From Prevotella sp. UBA6994 (GTDB lineage: Bacteria; Bacteroidota; Bacteroidia; Bacteroidales; Bacteroidaceae): a stretch of DNA of 64,000 nt. Within the stretch, counting starts at the first letter, position 1. Every line of letters starts with the position of its first letter. Positions 26,518 to 35,610 of the stretch are shown here, piece after piece. The position numbers and the translations under genes are program-made. The notes beneath the pieces are model-generated. The model saw nothing but the letters and a program-made list of their open reading frames with translations, did not search any database and had not been told where the DNA came from. The stretch is taken from assembly GCA_002449845.1 (NCBI GenBank), contig DJXW01000011.1, positions 41,243 to 105,242 of the forward strand, written 5' to 3'.

Positions 26518-28539
26518 TTACCAACCAGGATTCTGTGTAAGTCCGTATCCTTTCTGGATCTCAACGCGAGAAACAGGGTCAAGATACCACTTGTTAGTCC
26601 AATAACCAGGAACCCACCATTGACGGGCACCATTCACGATTTCAGGCTTCTCGTATTCAAACTTCGGCCAAGGAGTACTTGAATCCCACTGTGTGTCACC
26701 GTCAGTCATACGATTGCCATTATTATCAAGACGATAAATTCTGATTTCGTGAAGCGGTTTGGTAAAGAGATCCTGACGCTTACGACGAATCATATCATAT
26801 ACACGGTCACCACACTCTGCTCCAATCTCGCAGTTACGCTCACGGAGAATCTCATTAATCAAGTTCTCCTTGTTGGAGGTCAGATTCAAACTTGGATTCA
26901 TGGTTTCAAGACGACCCAATCCCACACGACTACGAACAACATGCAAGTCGTCGAGTGCGCCACGCAAGTCGCCAGTCTCTGCCTTTGCCTCGGCACTGAT
27001 CAGATACATCTCAGCAAGACGGATGTAAGCAACACCGATGTAATCATCATTCATTCTGTCGTTAGAATAATCCAGCATCCACTTGAACTTTCTGTAACCT
27101 GATGCACAGTCGTCACTGCTATAGTCACCAAACTTGTCCTTATTGTTATACATGGCACCGCCAACCCAAGTGTCAATGTAGTTTACACCAGCATAGTCAA
27201 GACCTGCAGGCAATGACTGTCTGGGAACTACCATTGTCTCATACAGACGTGGGTCACGATTAGCAAAGATATCAATACCGTTGGGGTTCTTGCCTGCACC
27301 ATAGATGTCGGTGTATGGGAATACACGACCATCCTGCATACCGAAGCACTCCATCAACTCGTTGGTAGGAACTGCACCACCTTGACGAAGACCGTCAAGA
27401 CAGAAGCCTTGCCATCCCCAACCCCAGTGATTTACCCTGCTTCCATTCTGAACATCGTCAGAGAGATAAATTGAAGGTTGTGCATCAAAGATTTTCTCAT
27501 GACGATTCTCATTGTTACGATAACGGTAAGCACGACGATAAGCCATACGATAACCTGCCTCATCCTGTGTTTCTGGCTGTATCAGCTGATAATAGTTACC
27601 ATTGGCGGCATTGTCATCGAAGAATTCATTGCAATACTGCAAGCAACGATTCCACAAAGAAGGATCTTCCTTGCCAAACCATACATGCTCTGCATTCTCC
27701 AGACCTGTCGGCGTCTTAGTGTACTCGATATAAGGACTTGCATTATTGAACAATGGAGAAGCAGCGTGCATCCACACCTTGGCACGAAGGGCACGAGCAG
27801 AAGCACGAGTCAAACGACCAGACCACTGACCAATGTCACTATTGGGAATGTTCCAGATAAATCCAGGTTCGTTGATAGCACAATTAATCAGCGAGTCAAT
27901 AAACTCAACGGTCTGCCATGCTGTTGCACGACCTTCCTCAAAACCTTCTCCCACAGTGTATGCCTTTTTCACGAGGCACAAACCACCGAAGTTACGGAAA
28001 GCATCGAAGTAGCGACTTGCCATAATCGTGTAAGCCTCACCACGAAGACGACTCTTCTCGTCTTCAGACATATCGGGAACTTTCTCAAGATTCTCAATCA
28101 ACTGCCAGCACTTACGTACTGTCTCATATATAGACACACGTCCGTCGCCGTCAGGATTACCAGTCTTATAGGCAAATTTTCCCTGGTAGTTACCATTAGG
28201 ATTATCCTGACTATCCTCAGTCAGACCTCCGGTATAGTAAGTCTGCTTAGGTCCTCCCCATCCGCAGTAACACTGATAGGAGTCAGAAAGAGCATCAATA
28301 GGCGTAGCATTCATCATGTTTCCCGTAGTGTAGGTACAGTAAATCTGTCCGTATGCACTCCAAAGGAAATTACGAGCATATTCAGCCTTTGAGAACACCG
28401 TATCAACATTCACATCAACACCAGGAGCTTTCTCCAAGAAAGCATTACCTACATTGATGTCGTCAACACAGGCAGTAAAGAAGCCCGTAGCCATCGACAA
28501 AGCCAATATGTTATTAAATATCTTTTTCATAATTATCAT
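26518..28539 (-). CDS. SusD/RagB family lipoprotein, first pair (XusB-like)
   Basis: 673 aa, long for a SusD. Lipobox cysteine C24 (GFFTACVDDINVG). The N-terminus probably begins at the second methionine (MKKIFNN, 28530), a more typical signal peptide. SusD features: WSAYGQIYCTYT, YFDAFRNFGGLCLVKKAY, a set of alpha-helices, and the C-terminal RERNCEIGAECGDRVYDMIRRKRQD. Large SusD proteins of this kind are found in xylan loci of Prevotella and Bacteroides. It starts 4 bases after susC. Confidence 0.93.
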   Translation of the reverse strand: MIIMKKIFNNILALSMATGFFTACVDDINVGNAFLEKAPGVDVNVDTVFSKAEYARNFLWSAYGQIYCTYTTGNMMNATPIDALSDSYQCYCGWGGPKQTYYTGGLTEDSQDNPNGNYQGKFAYKTGNPDGDGRVSIYETVRKCWQLIENLEKVPDMSEDEKSRLRGEAYTIMASRYFDAFRNFGGLCLVKKAYTVGEGFEEGRATAWQTVEFIDSLINCAINEPGFIWNIPNSDIGQWSGRLTRASARALRAKVWMHAASPLFNNASPYIEYTKTPTGLENAEHVWFGKEDPSLWNRCLQYCNEFFDDNAANGNYYQLIQPETQDEAGYRMAYRRAYRYRNNENRHEKIFDAQPSIYLSDDVQNGSRVNHWGWGWQGFCLDGLRQGGAVPTNELMECFGMQDGRVFPYTDIYGAGKNPNGIDIFANRDPRLYETMVVPRQSLPAGLDYAGVNYIDTWVGGAMYNNKDKFGDYSSDDCASGYRKFKWMLDYSNDRMNDDYIGVAYIRLAEMYLISAEAKAETGDLRGALDDLHVVRSRVGLGRLETMNPSLNLTSNKENLINEILRERNCEIGAECGDRVYDMIRRKRQDLFTKPLHEIRIYRLDNNGNRMTDGDTQWDSSTPWPKFEYEKPEIVNGARQWWVPGYWTNKWYLDPVSRVEIQKGYGLTQNPGW

Positions 28540-28543
28540 TACT

Positions 28544-31500
28544 TTAGAAGTTTACTTGTAAGCCAAAGTTATACACACGTGTCATAGGATAACGCATACC
28601 AAGGTCAAGTCCTGTACCTGGTGCTTCTGGGTCGTTACCCTTGAAGTCTGCGAATGTCAACAGGTTCTGTCCTGAAGCATAGAATCTCACGTAGTTGAGC
28701 AGTGGCAACCACTTTGGCTTGTTGAAGGTATAACCAATCTCCAAATTCTTCAGACGCACATATTTAGAATTAATCATCCACGCCTGTGAGTCACGGTTGT
28801 TGTGAGTACGGTGGTTGAATGAGATACGTGGCAGAGATGCACCGGGGTTATCCTCTGTCCATGAGTTTTCAGCAACCCACTGTACCAATGCAGATGTATC
28901 TGTAGAACCAAACTGGTCACGGAAATATCCATTCAGTGTACGACTGGTATTGTTGGCACCTACCCAAAGCATGGAGAAGTCAAGTCCTTTCCAATTCAAG
29001 CTGGCATTGATAGACCATGTGATTTCTGGGTTCGTGGTATAGCCGAGAGGCTTCTGGTCGTTTTGGTCAATAATACCGTCAGCATTCAAGTCAACGTAAA
29101 CGGCATCACCGTATTTCAAATCAATATTCTGGTCTGGCATAGGTACACCGAATTTTGCCAGATAACGATCTTCAGTACCCTCCTGATAGAACTCGAAGAG
29201 GTCGTAACCGAATGGCTGTCCAACTGGCAGTCCGGTACGGCTCAGGTAATCAAACATAGGTGAAACCTCAAGCATCTCGATGACTTTGTTTCTCGCAAAG
29301 GCAATACTTGGACTAATCTGATAACGGAAGTCACCTACCTGGTCAGCCCATCTCAAGGTCAACTCATATCCGTGGTTCTTCACACGACCTTCGTTTACAT
29401 AGCTCACAGGAAGACTGGTTACTGCGGGAAGCAGAGAGGCATTAGACACGAGGATGTCTTTGCGGTCTTCCCAGAAGAGGTCGAGGTTCACGGTCAATCG
29501 GTCGTTCAAGAATGCTGCATCCAAACCAACATTAATCTTAGATGCGGTTTCCCATGTTACATTGGGGTTACCAGCGGTCAACTCACGTACAGCTTGCAAC
29601 CATTCTCCACTCGTACCGAAGTTGGCACCTCTGCTCTGTGGGTTAGATGTCTCTGTTCCTTTGTAGAACTGCCATGCACCTGGCAAATAGAGGAATCGGG
29701 CACCATTGGTATTGTCGTTACCTACCTTACCCCATGAACCACGCAATTTCAAATAGCCAATGTATGGTTTGATGGGTTCCCAGAACTTCTCGCTTGATGG
29801 AATCCAACCTACAGAGAATGAGGGGAATGTACCATAACGCTTACCTTCAGCAAAGTTTTCCGAACCATTGTAACCAATGTTGAAGTCAATCATGTAGCGT
29901 GTGTCATAGTCGTAAGTTACACGACCAACGAGTCCTACATAACCTTTTGGAATAGAGATATACAAGCTGTTGTCTGAATCCCAAGGATAGTAAGTCTTGC
30001 TCTGGTTGTAAAGCAGCAACGCACCTACGTTGTGCTTGCCAAACTTACGTGCATAGTTGAAGCTTGCCTCAGCATACCAGTTACGACTACCCCATTTAGC
30101 CTCGCTATAAGGTATCGGCCAAGTAATGCCTTCCTTACGGAGCACTTCTTTACCGCCAACGAGTGTTGCCACGTAGGTCACACCCGTACCGAATCCGTTC
30201 TGGCGATTCTTTCTGGCAGTATATTCGGTATTGTAAGAGCCCTTGATTCTGAAATCCAAACCTGGCGTGAGGAAACTCATGTCAAGTTTATACTGGAGGT
30301 CAAGGTTCAAGGCATTGGTACTCTCATTCTGATAACCTAAGTCGTAATAGTTGGAAAGAGCATCACGGTCGTATGCTCCTACGATGTTCTTGTCGGCAAT
30401 GATATGACGACCTTGTCCGTCAACACCGATACCTGCGTATGGTGTGGCTCCCTGCAAATAGCGGAAGATGAATCCCTCACCGCCACCCATCGTGGTACGG
30501 TTCTGAACACGTCCACCTAAGGTAAGAGCCAACTGACTGTACTTAGAAACGTTGATGTCTAAGTTGGCACGATAGTTGAAACGGTTAAACTTGAAGGTTT
30601 CATCATCATTCTGCGAGAAAGTCTCGAAGAGTGAGTTCTGGTTCAAGAAACCCGCAGAGATAAAGTATCTCACTTTCTCCGAACCACCGTTCACGTTCAC
30701 GTTTACTTGCTCCTGCCATGCGGCATCCTTCATCATATAGTCAATCCAGTCGGTATTGGGGAATGTGGTAGGCATGTCGCCTGTGCGGAAATGCTCCATC
30801 ACATCCTGCGAGAACTTGATACCCGTATTGGCGTATGGCGTGTAGTCGGTAATGTTGGTCGTTCCCGGCCACTGGTTCATGGGTAATTCGTCTGTGATCT
30901 TTGAGTAGTTCCACATTTTTCCGTAAGTATAGGAATCAGCGAAATCTATGAATTGCGAAATCTGCTGCACGGCTGCACTGGCAGATACGGTCACAGAAGC
31001 CTTACCAGGCGCACCACGCTTGGTCGTTACGAGGATTACACCATTGGCACCACGTACACCGAACACTGCTGTAGCAGAAGCATCCTTCAGGATTGAGATG
31101 TCCTGGATTTCATTGGGATCCAACTGGCTGAACGAACGCTCTACACCATCGACAAGTACCAATGGAGTGGCATCATTCAGAGAGCCTGTACCACGCACAC
31201 GAATCACTGGGGCATCATCACCAGGCATACCTGAAGGCTGCACTACCGATATACCGGGCAGCTTACCTTGCAAGGCATTAGCCACGTTGGCTACTGGTGC
31301 CTTGAGCAGTTCTTCACCACCAACAGCAGAAACGGCTCCCGTGATGGTCACTTTCTTCTGTTGTCCGTAGGCGATTACCACCACTTCATCCAAATCTTTT
31401 CGATCGGGCTCCATGGTCACGTCAATAATTCTGCCCTCTACTTTTCGAGACTGTGTGGAATAACCCACATAAGAGAACTCAATGGTAGCTCCCCGTCTCA

Positions 31501-31705
31501 CTGACGGAATAATGAAATGACCGTCAACGTCGGTAATGGCACCTGTACCAGCTCCCTGGACTTGTACCGTTACACCGATGAGGGGTTCTCCCATTTCATC
31601 CTTTACCGTTCCTTCCACCGTCAGATTCTGGGCAAACAACGCATTAGGCATCAAGCAAAATAAAGCCAAGATACCTAATAGATAAAATTTACTTTTCTTC
31701 TTCAT
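28544..31705 (-). CDS. SusC/RagA family TonB-dependent transporter, first pair (XusA-like)
   Basis: 1053 aa. Signal peptide ends LFAQ (about 26); carboxypeptidase-regulatory-like domain at 28-108 (VEGTVKDEMGEPLIGVTVQV); TonB-box region DLDEVVVIAYG; plug at about 120-235 with IRVRGTGSLND and VFGVRGANGVILVTTKRG; barrel ending YNFGLQVNF. First gene of the operon, with a minus-strand promoter box at 31791-31798 and an 80-base leader. It is divergent from a REC-AraC regulator that is the likely controller. Confidence 0.95.
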   Translation of the reverse strand: MKKKSKFYLLGILALFCLMPNALFAQNLTVEGTVKDEMGEPLIGVTVQVQGAGTGAITDVDGHFIIPSVRRGATIEFSYVGYSTQSRKVEGRIIDVTMEPDRKDLDEVVVIAYGQQKKVTITGAVSAVGGEELLKAPVANVANALQGKLPGISVVQPSGMPGDDAPVIRVRGTGSLNDATPLVLVDGVERSFSQLDPNEIQDISILKDASATAVFGVRGANGVILVTTKRGAPGKASVTVSASAAVQQISQFIDFADSYTYGKMWNYSKITDELPMNQWPGTTNITDYTPYANTGIKFSQDVMEHFRTGDMPTTFPNTDWIDYMMKDAAWQEQVNVNVNGGSEKVRYFISAGFLNQNSLFETFSQNDDETFKFNRFNYRANLDINVSKYSQLALTLGGRVQNRTTMGGGEGFIFRYLQGATPYAGIGVDGQGRHIIADKNIVGAYDRDALSNYYDLGYQNESTNALNLDLQYKLDMSFLTPGLDFRIKGSYNTEYTARKNRQNGFGTGVTYVATLVGGKEVLRKEGITWPIPYSEAKWGSRNWYAEASFNYARKFGKHNVGALLLYNQSKTYYPWDSDNSLYISIPKGYVGLVGRVTYDYDTRYMIDFNIGYNGSENFAEGKRYGTFPSFSVGWIPSSEKFWEPIKPYIGYLKLRGSWGKVGNDNTNGARFLYLPGAWQFYKGTETSNPQSRGANFGTSGEWLQAVRELTAGNPNVTWETASKINVGLDAAFLNDRLTVNLDLFWEDRKDILVSNASLLPAVTSLPVSYVNEGRVKNHGYELTLRWADQVGDFRYQISPSIAFARNKVIEMLEVSPMFDYLSRTGLPVGQPFGYDLFEFYQEGTEDRYLAKFGVPMPDQNIDLKYGDAVYVDLNADGIIDQNDQKPLGYTTNPEITWSINASLNWKGLDFSMLWVGANNTSRTLNGYFRDQFGSTDTSALVQWVAENSWTEDNPGASLPRISFNHRTHNNRDSQAWMINSKYVRLKNLEIGYTFNKPKWLPLLNYVRFYASGQNLLTFADFKGNDPEAPGTGLDLGMRYPMTRVYNFGLQVNF

Positions 31706-31790
31706 CTGGTCATGATTGTTTATAATTATAATTTAAGTTAAAAGTTCACGGTAGTCAAACAATCCCATTTCACAGAGACGTTCTTTTGTG

Positions 31791-31798
31791 CAAAAATA
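31791..31798 (-). promoter_or_regulatory. Promoter -7 box for the tandem SusCD operon
   Basis: Minus-strand TATTTTTG; a TTTG about 23 bases further upstream (31822-31825) may be the -33 element. About 170 bases separate it from the divergent regulator promoter, ample room for activator sites. Confidence 0.55.
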
Positions 31799-31967
31799 AA
31801 AAAAAATAATATTCAGCCATCCAAATATAATGTATTTTTTTCAATTATTTTCACCAATGATACATTTGGGATAAAAATTAAATACATATCGGATAAAATA
31901 TTGTTAAAAACTACATTCTTTTTGTCAAAAAAGGTTTTCTTCAAATGGGAAAACGGTATTTTTTAAT

Positions 31968-31975
31968 TACTTTTG
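31968..31975 (+). promoter_or_regulatory. Promoter -7 box for the REC-AraC regulator
   Basis: TACTTTTG on the plus strand, 96 bases before the ATG at 32071. The rest of the 31706-32070 gap is A/T-rich with no gene. Confidence 0.5.
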
Positions 31976-32070
31976 TTTAGCGGAGCAAAAACAGACATGA
32001 GGGTATTTTGCGCTCGCATCATATAGGATATACCTTACACATTATTAATATTATATATAAATCCAAGGGG

Positions 32071-32844
32071 ATGAATGAAAAACTAACCATTTTGGTTGTG
32101 GATGATGACATTGACACACTACTCTTCTTGCAACGTGGTCTTCAAAACGATTATCACGTCGTCAGGGCTACGAACGGAAAGGAGGCTCTCCAAATATTAG
32201 ATAGCGACAATAAGGTGGACTTCGTGATTACCGACATCATGATGCCTGTCATGGATGGCTTGCAACTCATGAGTCTCATCAAGGGAAACCCTCACTACCA
32301 CCATATTCCCGTCATCCTGCTGTCAGCCAAGAGAAGTGAAACGGATATCATAGCAGGACTGAAAGAGGGGGCTGACGACTATATCACCAAGCCTTTCAAC
32401 ATGACAATACTACTACTGCGCATACGCAAGATATTGGAATGGAAAGAGAATGGTCATTACCATCAGGCAACGGATAAGAAAATCATCTCCCATGGGTCTG
32501 CCTTGAGTCCGATGGATGCTGAACTCATCAGCCAAGTAACATCAAAAATCGAAGCCAACATACCTGACATCAATTACTCGGTAGCGCAACTCAGCAACGA
32601 TATGGGGCTGACACGTGGACATCTATACAAAAAGCTCATGGCTATCACGGGCAAATCACCGTTGGAATTAATCAGAATCACGAAACTAAAACATGGCAAG
32701 CTATTACTTGACCAGGGAATGACCAACATATCGGAAGTGGCTAATAGGGTGGGAATCTCGCCAAAACAGTTTGCTCATTATTTCAAAATAATCTATCATC
32801 ACACTCCCTCTGAATATCTCAAAATACAAAGGGAAAGAGAGTAA
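32071..32844 (+). CDS. Stand-alone response regulator: receiver domain plus AraC-type DNA-binding domain
   Basis: 257 aa. Receiver domain 5-122: acidic pair D11/D12, phospho-acceptor D55 (DFVITDIMMPVMDG), S85 and K107 (DYITKPF). AraC helix-turn-helix domain about 155-255 (INYSVAQLSNDMGLTRGHLYKKLMAIT, GISPKQFAHYFK). This is the output half of a Bacteroidota hybrid two-component system with no sensor or kinase; no kinase gene is adjacent. The ATG at 32071 follows an AAGGGG stretch and gives a standard receiver N-terminus; an upstream in-frame codon at 32008 only adds non-homologous residues. Its divergent position suggests it activates the SusCD-SusCD operon. Confidence 0.9.
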   Translation: MNEKLTILVVDDDIDTLLFLQRGLQNDYHVVRATNGKEALQILDSDNKVDFVITDIMMPVMDGLQLMSLIKGNPHYHHIPVILLSAKRSETDIIAGLKEGADDYITKPFNMTILLLRIRKILEWKENGHYHQATDKKIISHGSALSPMDAELISQVTSKIEANIPDINYSVAQLSNDMGLTRGHLYKKLMAITGKSPLELIRITKLKHGKLLLDQGMTNISEVANRVGISPKQFAHYFKIIYHHTPSEYLKIQRERE

Positions 32845-32927
32845 GAAGCATGAGGTAAGAAGCAAGATGCAAGAGAATATGATTTAGCGGTAAAAAAGAA
32901 ATCAATGATATAAGGATGGCAAAGAAA

Positions 32928-32951
32928 AAGGGAACAATTTCGTGTTCCCTT
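32928..32951. terminator. Bidirectional terminator between the regulator and small peptide 1
   Basis: AAGGGAACA (32928-32936) and TGTTCCCTT (32943-32951) pair around a six-base loop, with A/T-rich flanks, between two convergent genes. Confidence 0.75.
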
Positions 32952-32989
32952 AATAGATAAATTACTAAAATTCCGAATAAGCTTTCACT

Positions 32990-33202
32990 TTAGTTGAAAT
33001 CAGTAAAACCTCCACTGATACCGCGAGCACGGGCAGCACCATGACCACCACCACGGTATGTGAGTCCTACACCAGCATTGCTTGCAACTCTTATAACTGT
33101 TGGGGTATCATCAACACCTTCTCCAGAAGCAGCCATGATGGCACAGTTCTCAGCCATCGCAACCAAGCGGGTCTTTGGTTTAGAATATGTTAGCTTTTTC
33201 AT
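32990..33202 (-). CDS. Small glycine-rich peptide, paralog 1
   Basis: 70 aa. The N-terminal third (MKKLTYSKPKTRLVAMAEN, then IMAAS) is nearly the same as in the peptide at 34049-34249; the rest is Gly/Ala/Arg-rich and ends FTDFN. It has no hydrophobic signal peptide. Short Prevotella and Bacteroides proteins with this layout (basic start, P-K-x-x-L-V, then a small-residue motif before a variable tail) are common but uncharacterised; a leader/core arrangement with cleavage after the AAS or AGS motif is one reading. It has its own -7 box (33246-33253) and a terminator. Confidence 0.75.
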   Translation of the reverse strand: MKKLTYSKPKTRLVAMAENCAIMAASGEGVDDTPTVIRVASNAGVGLTYRGGGHGAARARGISGGFTDFN

Positions 33203-33245
33203 TATATGAAATTTAAATTGTTATCAATTAATCCAATACAGTTTG

Positions 33246-33253
33246 CAAAAATA
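33246..33253 (-). promoter_or_regulatory. Promoter -7 box for small peptide 1
   Basis: Minus-strand TATTTTTG, 43 bases upstream of the ATG at 33202. Confidence 0.5.
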
Positions 33254-33336
33254 AATATTTTGAGGACTTAAACAACAAAAACAAAAAAAAATTTCATAAT
33301 ACGATGGGTATCTATCCATCATTCGCCTATAATTTT

Positions 33337-33717
33337 GTCAATAAAAAGTGATAAAAAGGGGCTTCCAGAATGCGATATTTTTCACCAACTCTTCCGTCAG
33401 TATAAAAATTGCCAATATTTGCATTATTTTATAACACATTGATATTAAGTCAATTACAAAACAGCGCGTATATTTATGCATTCAAAACCGACTGTTTATG
33501 CAGAAAAATCGGCGTTTTTGGGCTTAAAAATCATATATTTTTAGTCTGCTAACATATCATGTTACACTCGTAACTCATATAGTTACGCCAATAACTATAT
33601 GAGTTACGAGCAAAAACATATAATTTGAGCATCGAAAACAACATATTCGGACTCATTAACATCTCATTCGAGTTTTTTCAAGAAAATTTTTTGTCGGAGT
33701 TTTTTCAAGAGAAAAAG
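33337..33717 (+). repeat. Interspersed non-coding repeat, copy B (GTTAC hairpin array)
   Basis: Same orientation as copy A. Array units fall at about 33540 (TTAG-TCTG-CTAA), 33561 (GTTAC-ACTC-GTAAC), 33582 and 33603 (GTTAC), exactly 21 bp apart. The third hairpin is extended to a 16-bp stem (33570-33585 with 33592-33607), longer than in the other copies, so pairing is preserved while sequence drifts. It lies between the two small peptide genes. Confidence 0.8.
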
Positions 33718-33769
33718 GAGAGAGGTAAGAGGTGAGAGAGTAGATGTGAGGAGTGAGAGGTGAGAGGGG

Positions 33770-33865
33770 GATGCCGATAGGCATCGGATGTCGGTAGCCA
33801 GCCATTTCGGTCTACCTACGGCAGACCTGCATAGCTGGCTACTGACATCTAATGCCTACGGCATC
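33770..33865. repeat. Short copy of the GATGCCGATAGGCATC inverted repeat
   Basis: Inverted arms begin GATGCCGATAGGCATC and end with GCCTACGGCATC and share TAGCCAGCCAT with the longer element at 19417-19659. It is separated from repeat copy B by a GAGAGGTGAGAGG tract, the same order of parts as at 19.4-20.2 kb. After it (33866-33960) is a CTTCAAT/TTCAATC simple-sequence stretch and nothing else. Confidence 0.7.
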
Positions 33866-33989
33866 TTTTCGTGCTGTAAGACTATTTAACGACATCGACC
33901 AAAAACACAATCTTCCAATCTTCAATCCTCAATTTTCAATCTTCAATCTTCAATCTTTAAGAGGTGAGGGATGAGAAAAACAAAAAAAA

Positions 33990-34024
33990 TTCCAATAAGG
34001 GGAATATTCACACCCTTATTGGAA
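33990..34024 (-). terminator. Terminator of small peptide 2
   Basis: TTCCAATAAGGG (33990-34001) pairs perfectly with CCCTTATTGGAA (34013-34024), followed on the minus strand by a run of T. It lies 25 bases past the stop. Confidence 0.85.
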
Positions 34025-34048
34025 CTTTCTTTAGACCAAAAACTCGGA

Positions 34049-34249
34049 TTAGTTGAAATCCATGAAACGACCAGTGTAGCCATGAACACGTCCTCCTGGA
34101 GTTGGATTCGGATCATTGTCACTGGGGCCACCATAACCAATTCCAGCATTAGAATCAACGGAAGTAACAGTAGAACCAGCCATGATAGCAACGTTTTCAG
34201 TCATCGTCACAAGACGAGTCTTTGGCGTAGAATAAACTTGTTTTTTCAT
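34049..34249 (-). CDS. Small glycine-rich peptide, paralog 2
   Basis: 66 aa. Shares MKK-x2-YS-x-PKTRLV-x-M-x-EN-x-AIMA-x-S with the peptide at 32990-33202, a central SNAGIG/SNAGVG motif and the final DFN. The middle of the tail differs (GGPSDNDPNPTPGGRVHG), giving a conserved front, variable core and conserved end. It is transcribed alone from the minus strand, with a TACTTTTG box at 34355-34362 about 105 bases upstream. No signal peptide was seen. Function unknown; a secreted or modified-peptide precursor is a hypothesis only. Confidence 0.75.
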   Translation of the reverse strand: MKKQVYSTPKTRLVTMTENVAIMAGSTVTSVDSNAGIGYGGPSDNDPNPTPGGRVHGYTGRFMDFN

Positions 34250-34635
34250 TTTGTTTGATGTTTAAAAAAATTTATATATAACAGTATGTGTTTTGTCTCA
34301 GGCAATTGGTTTCAACCGTAGCTTTCGCCAATCACAAGAAACGAAAAATTCGACCAAAAGTAAATCATATTTTCGACAATTAGCCCAAAGAATTGTTAAT
34401 TAGTTTTAAACATACAACAACTGATTACATGTTAACTGGAATTAACCGTATCGTTGAAACAAAAGTGTAAACACACTCAAAACACACGACAAAATAACAT
34501 CGAAATCTTGGATAAAAGACCAAATCTACATGAATATTTTTTCCATTTATTTTTTTATTTATCCATACAATTTGTGTATTTTTGGTTTCGACAAAATTTC
34601 TGGCACTCGGCAATAAAAAGAAAAAGAGGTTTTTC
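34250..34635. other. Gap between small peptide 2 and the acid phosphatase gene
   Basis: Very A/T-rich and gene-free. It holds the minus-strand TACTTTTG box (34355-34362) for peptide 2; nothing else recognisable. Confidence 0.5.
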
Positions 34636-34667
34636 TTTTGTATTGCTCTCGTTTTTTTGTAACTTTG
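34636..34667 (+). promoter_or_regulatory. Promoter for the acid phosphatase gene
   Basis: A -33 TTTTG (34636-34640) and -7 TAACTTTG (34660-34667) with a 19-base spacer. A possible TTG start at 34638 lies inside the -33 element, which supports the ATG at 34695. Confidence 0.7.
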
Positions 34668-34694
34668 CAGATATCTGTATATAAAAACAAAAAA

Positions 34695-35570
34695 ATGATG
34701 AACAAAATGACGAAATGGGTATTTGCTGCCATCATTGCCGTATGCAGCACAATGACGGTAAACGCAGCACAAGACGAGAAGAACGGAAAACCGTATTTCA
34801 CGACAGACGAGTTACCAAACATGGTTAACTTCCTCCCACCACCTCCTGAATTTGAGTCGGGACGATTCGTATCTGACCAGACTCAGCACCTTTGGGGAAA
34901 GTTGCAACGATTGAACAAGGAGCGTGCCGACATGGCTATTCGCGATGCCGCATACGGTATGCAAACCATTATCAACGAGTATGGCGGCATCTTCGGACTG
35001 AATGTTACCAAAGAGGAAACGCCGGAGATATATACTATCTTGCAAGACGTGGGAGCTACATGCGACAGTATGGTGTATAAGGCAAAGAAACACTATTCAC
35101 GACTTCGCCCATACGTGTATTACGAAGAGGGCACCTTGGTACCGGAGAAAGAGGAAAAACATCGCAACGAGGGTTCGTATCCTTCAGGACACACCTGTTT
35201 GGGGTGGACAATGGCATTGCTGATGGCAGACATCAATCCTGCAGCTACGGATGAGTTGCTGGCACGTGGTTATGAGTATGGACAGAGCCGTGTAATAGCT
35301 GGCTATCACTGGCAGAGCGACGTAGATGCTGCTCGTTTGGCTGCATCTGTACTCTATGTCAAATTGCAAGGTAACGAACGCTTTAAGGCACAGTTGGCAA
35401 AAGCCAAGGAGGAGTTTGCACAAAAGACGGGCAGCACGGCAAAAGTGGTAAACATGCAGAGTGAGACATCTGCCAAATCAACACGAGCCTACACCATAAG
35501 CGGTACTCCTGCCACAAGCAACACCCGTGGCATCATTATTAAAAATAACAAGAAGAGTGTAAGGTATTAA
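34695..35570 (+). CDS. Class A non-specific acid phosphatase / PAP2-type phosphatase, secreted
   Basis: 291 aa. Signal peptide 1-24 (ends VNAAQ) sends it to the periplasm. The three phosphatase motifs are present: KHYSRLRP (K-x6-RP type), YPSGH, and SRVIAGYHWQSD (SR-x5-H-x3-D), as in bacterial PhoN enzymes that release inorganic phosphate from organic phosphomonoesters. The C-terminal about 45 residues are Ser/Thr/Lys-rich and unlike the catalytic domain. An alternative ATG lies one codon later. Monocistronic with a good promoter and a strong shared terminator. Confidence 0.9.
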   Translation: MMNKMTKWVFAAIIAVCSTMTVNAAQDEKNGKPYFTTDELPNMVNFLPPPPEFESGRFVSDQTQHLWGKLQRLNKERADMAIRDAAYGMQTIINEYGGIFGLNVTKEETPEIYTILQDVGATCDSMVYKAKKHYSRLRPYVYYEEGTLVPEKEEKHRNEGSYPSGHTCLGWTMALLMADINPAATDELLARGYEYGQSRVIAGYHWQSDVDAARLAASVLYVKLQGNERFKAQLAKAKEEFAQKTGSTAKVVNMQSETSAKSTRAYTISGTPATSNTRGIIIKNNKKSVRY

Positions 35571-35610
35571 ATACCCTCAATCATTTTTTTCACAGAAAAG
35601 ATTATATTTG

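Noticed and set aside
27478..28392. 304-residue plus-strand frame opposite a susD
   Set aside because: Antisense to a clear SusD coding region, with no promoter and no recognisable domain.
34250..34690. Possible small RNA gene in the A/T-rich gap
   Set aside because: Only a promoter box for the peptide gene is visible; no terminator pairs with it to define an RNA.
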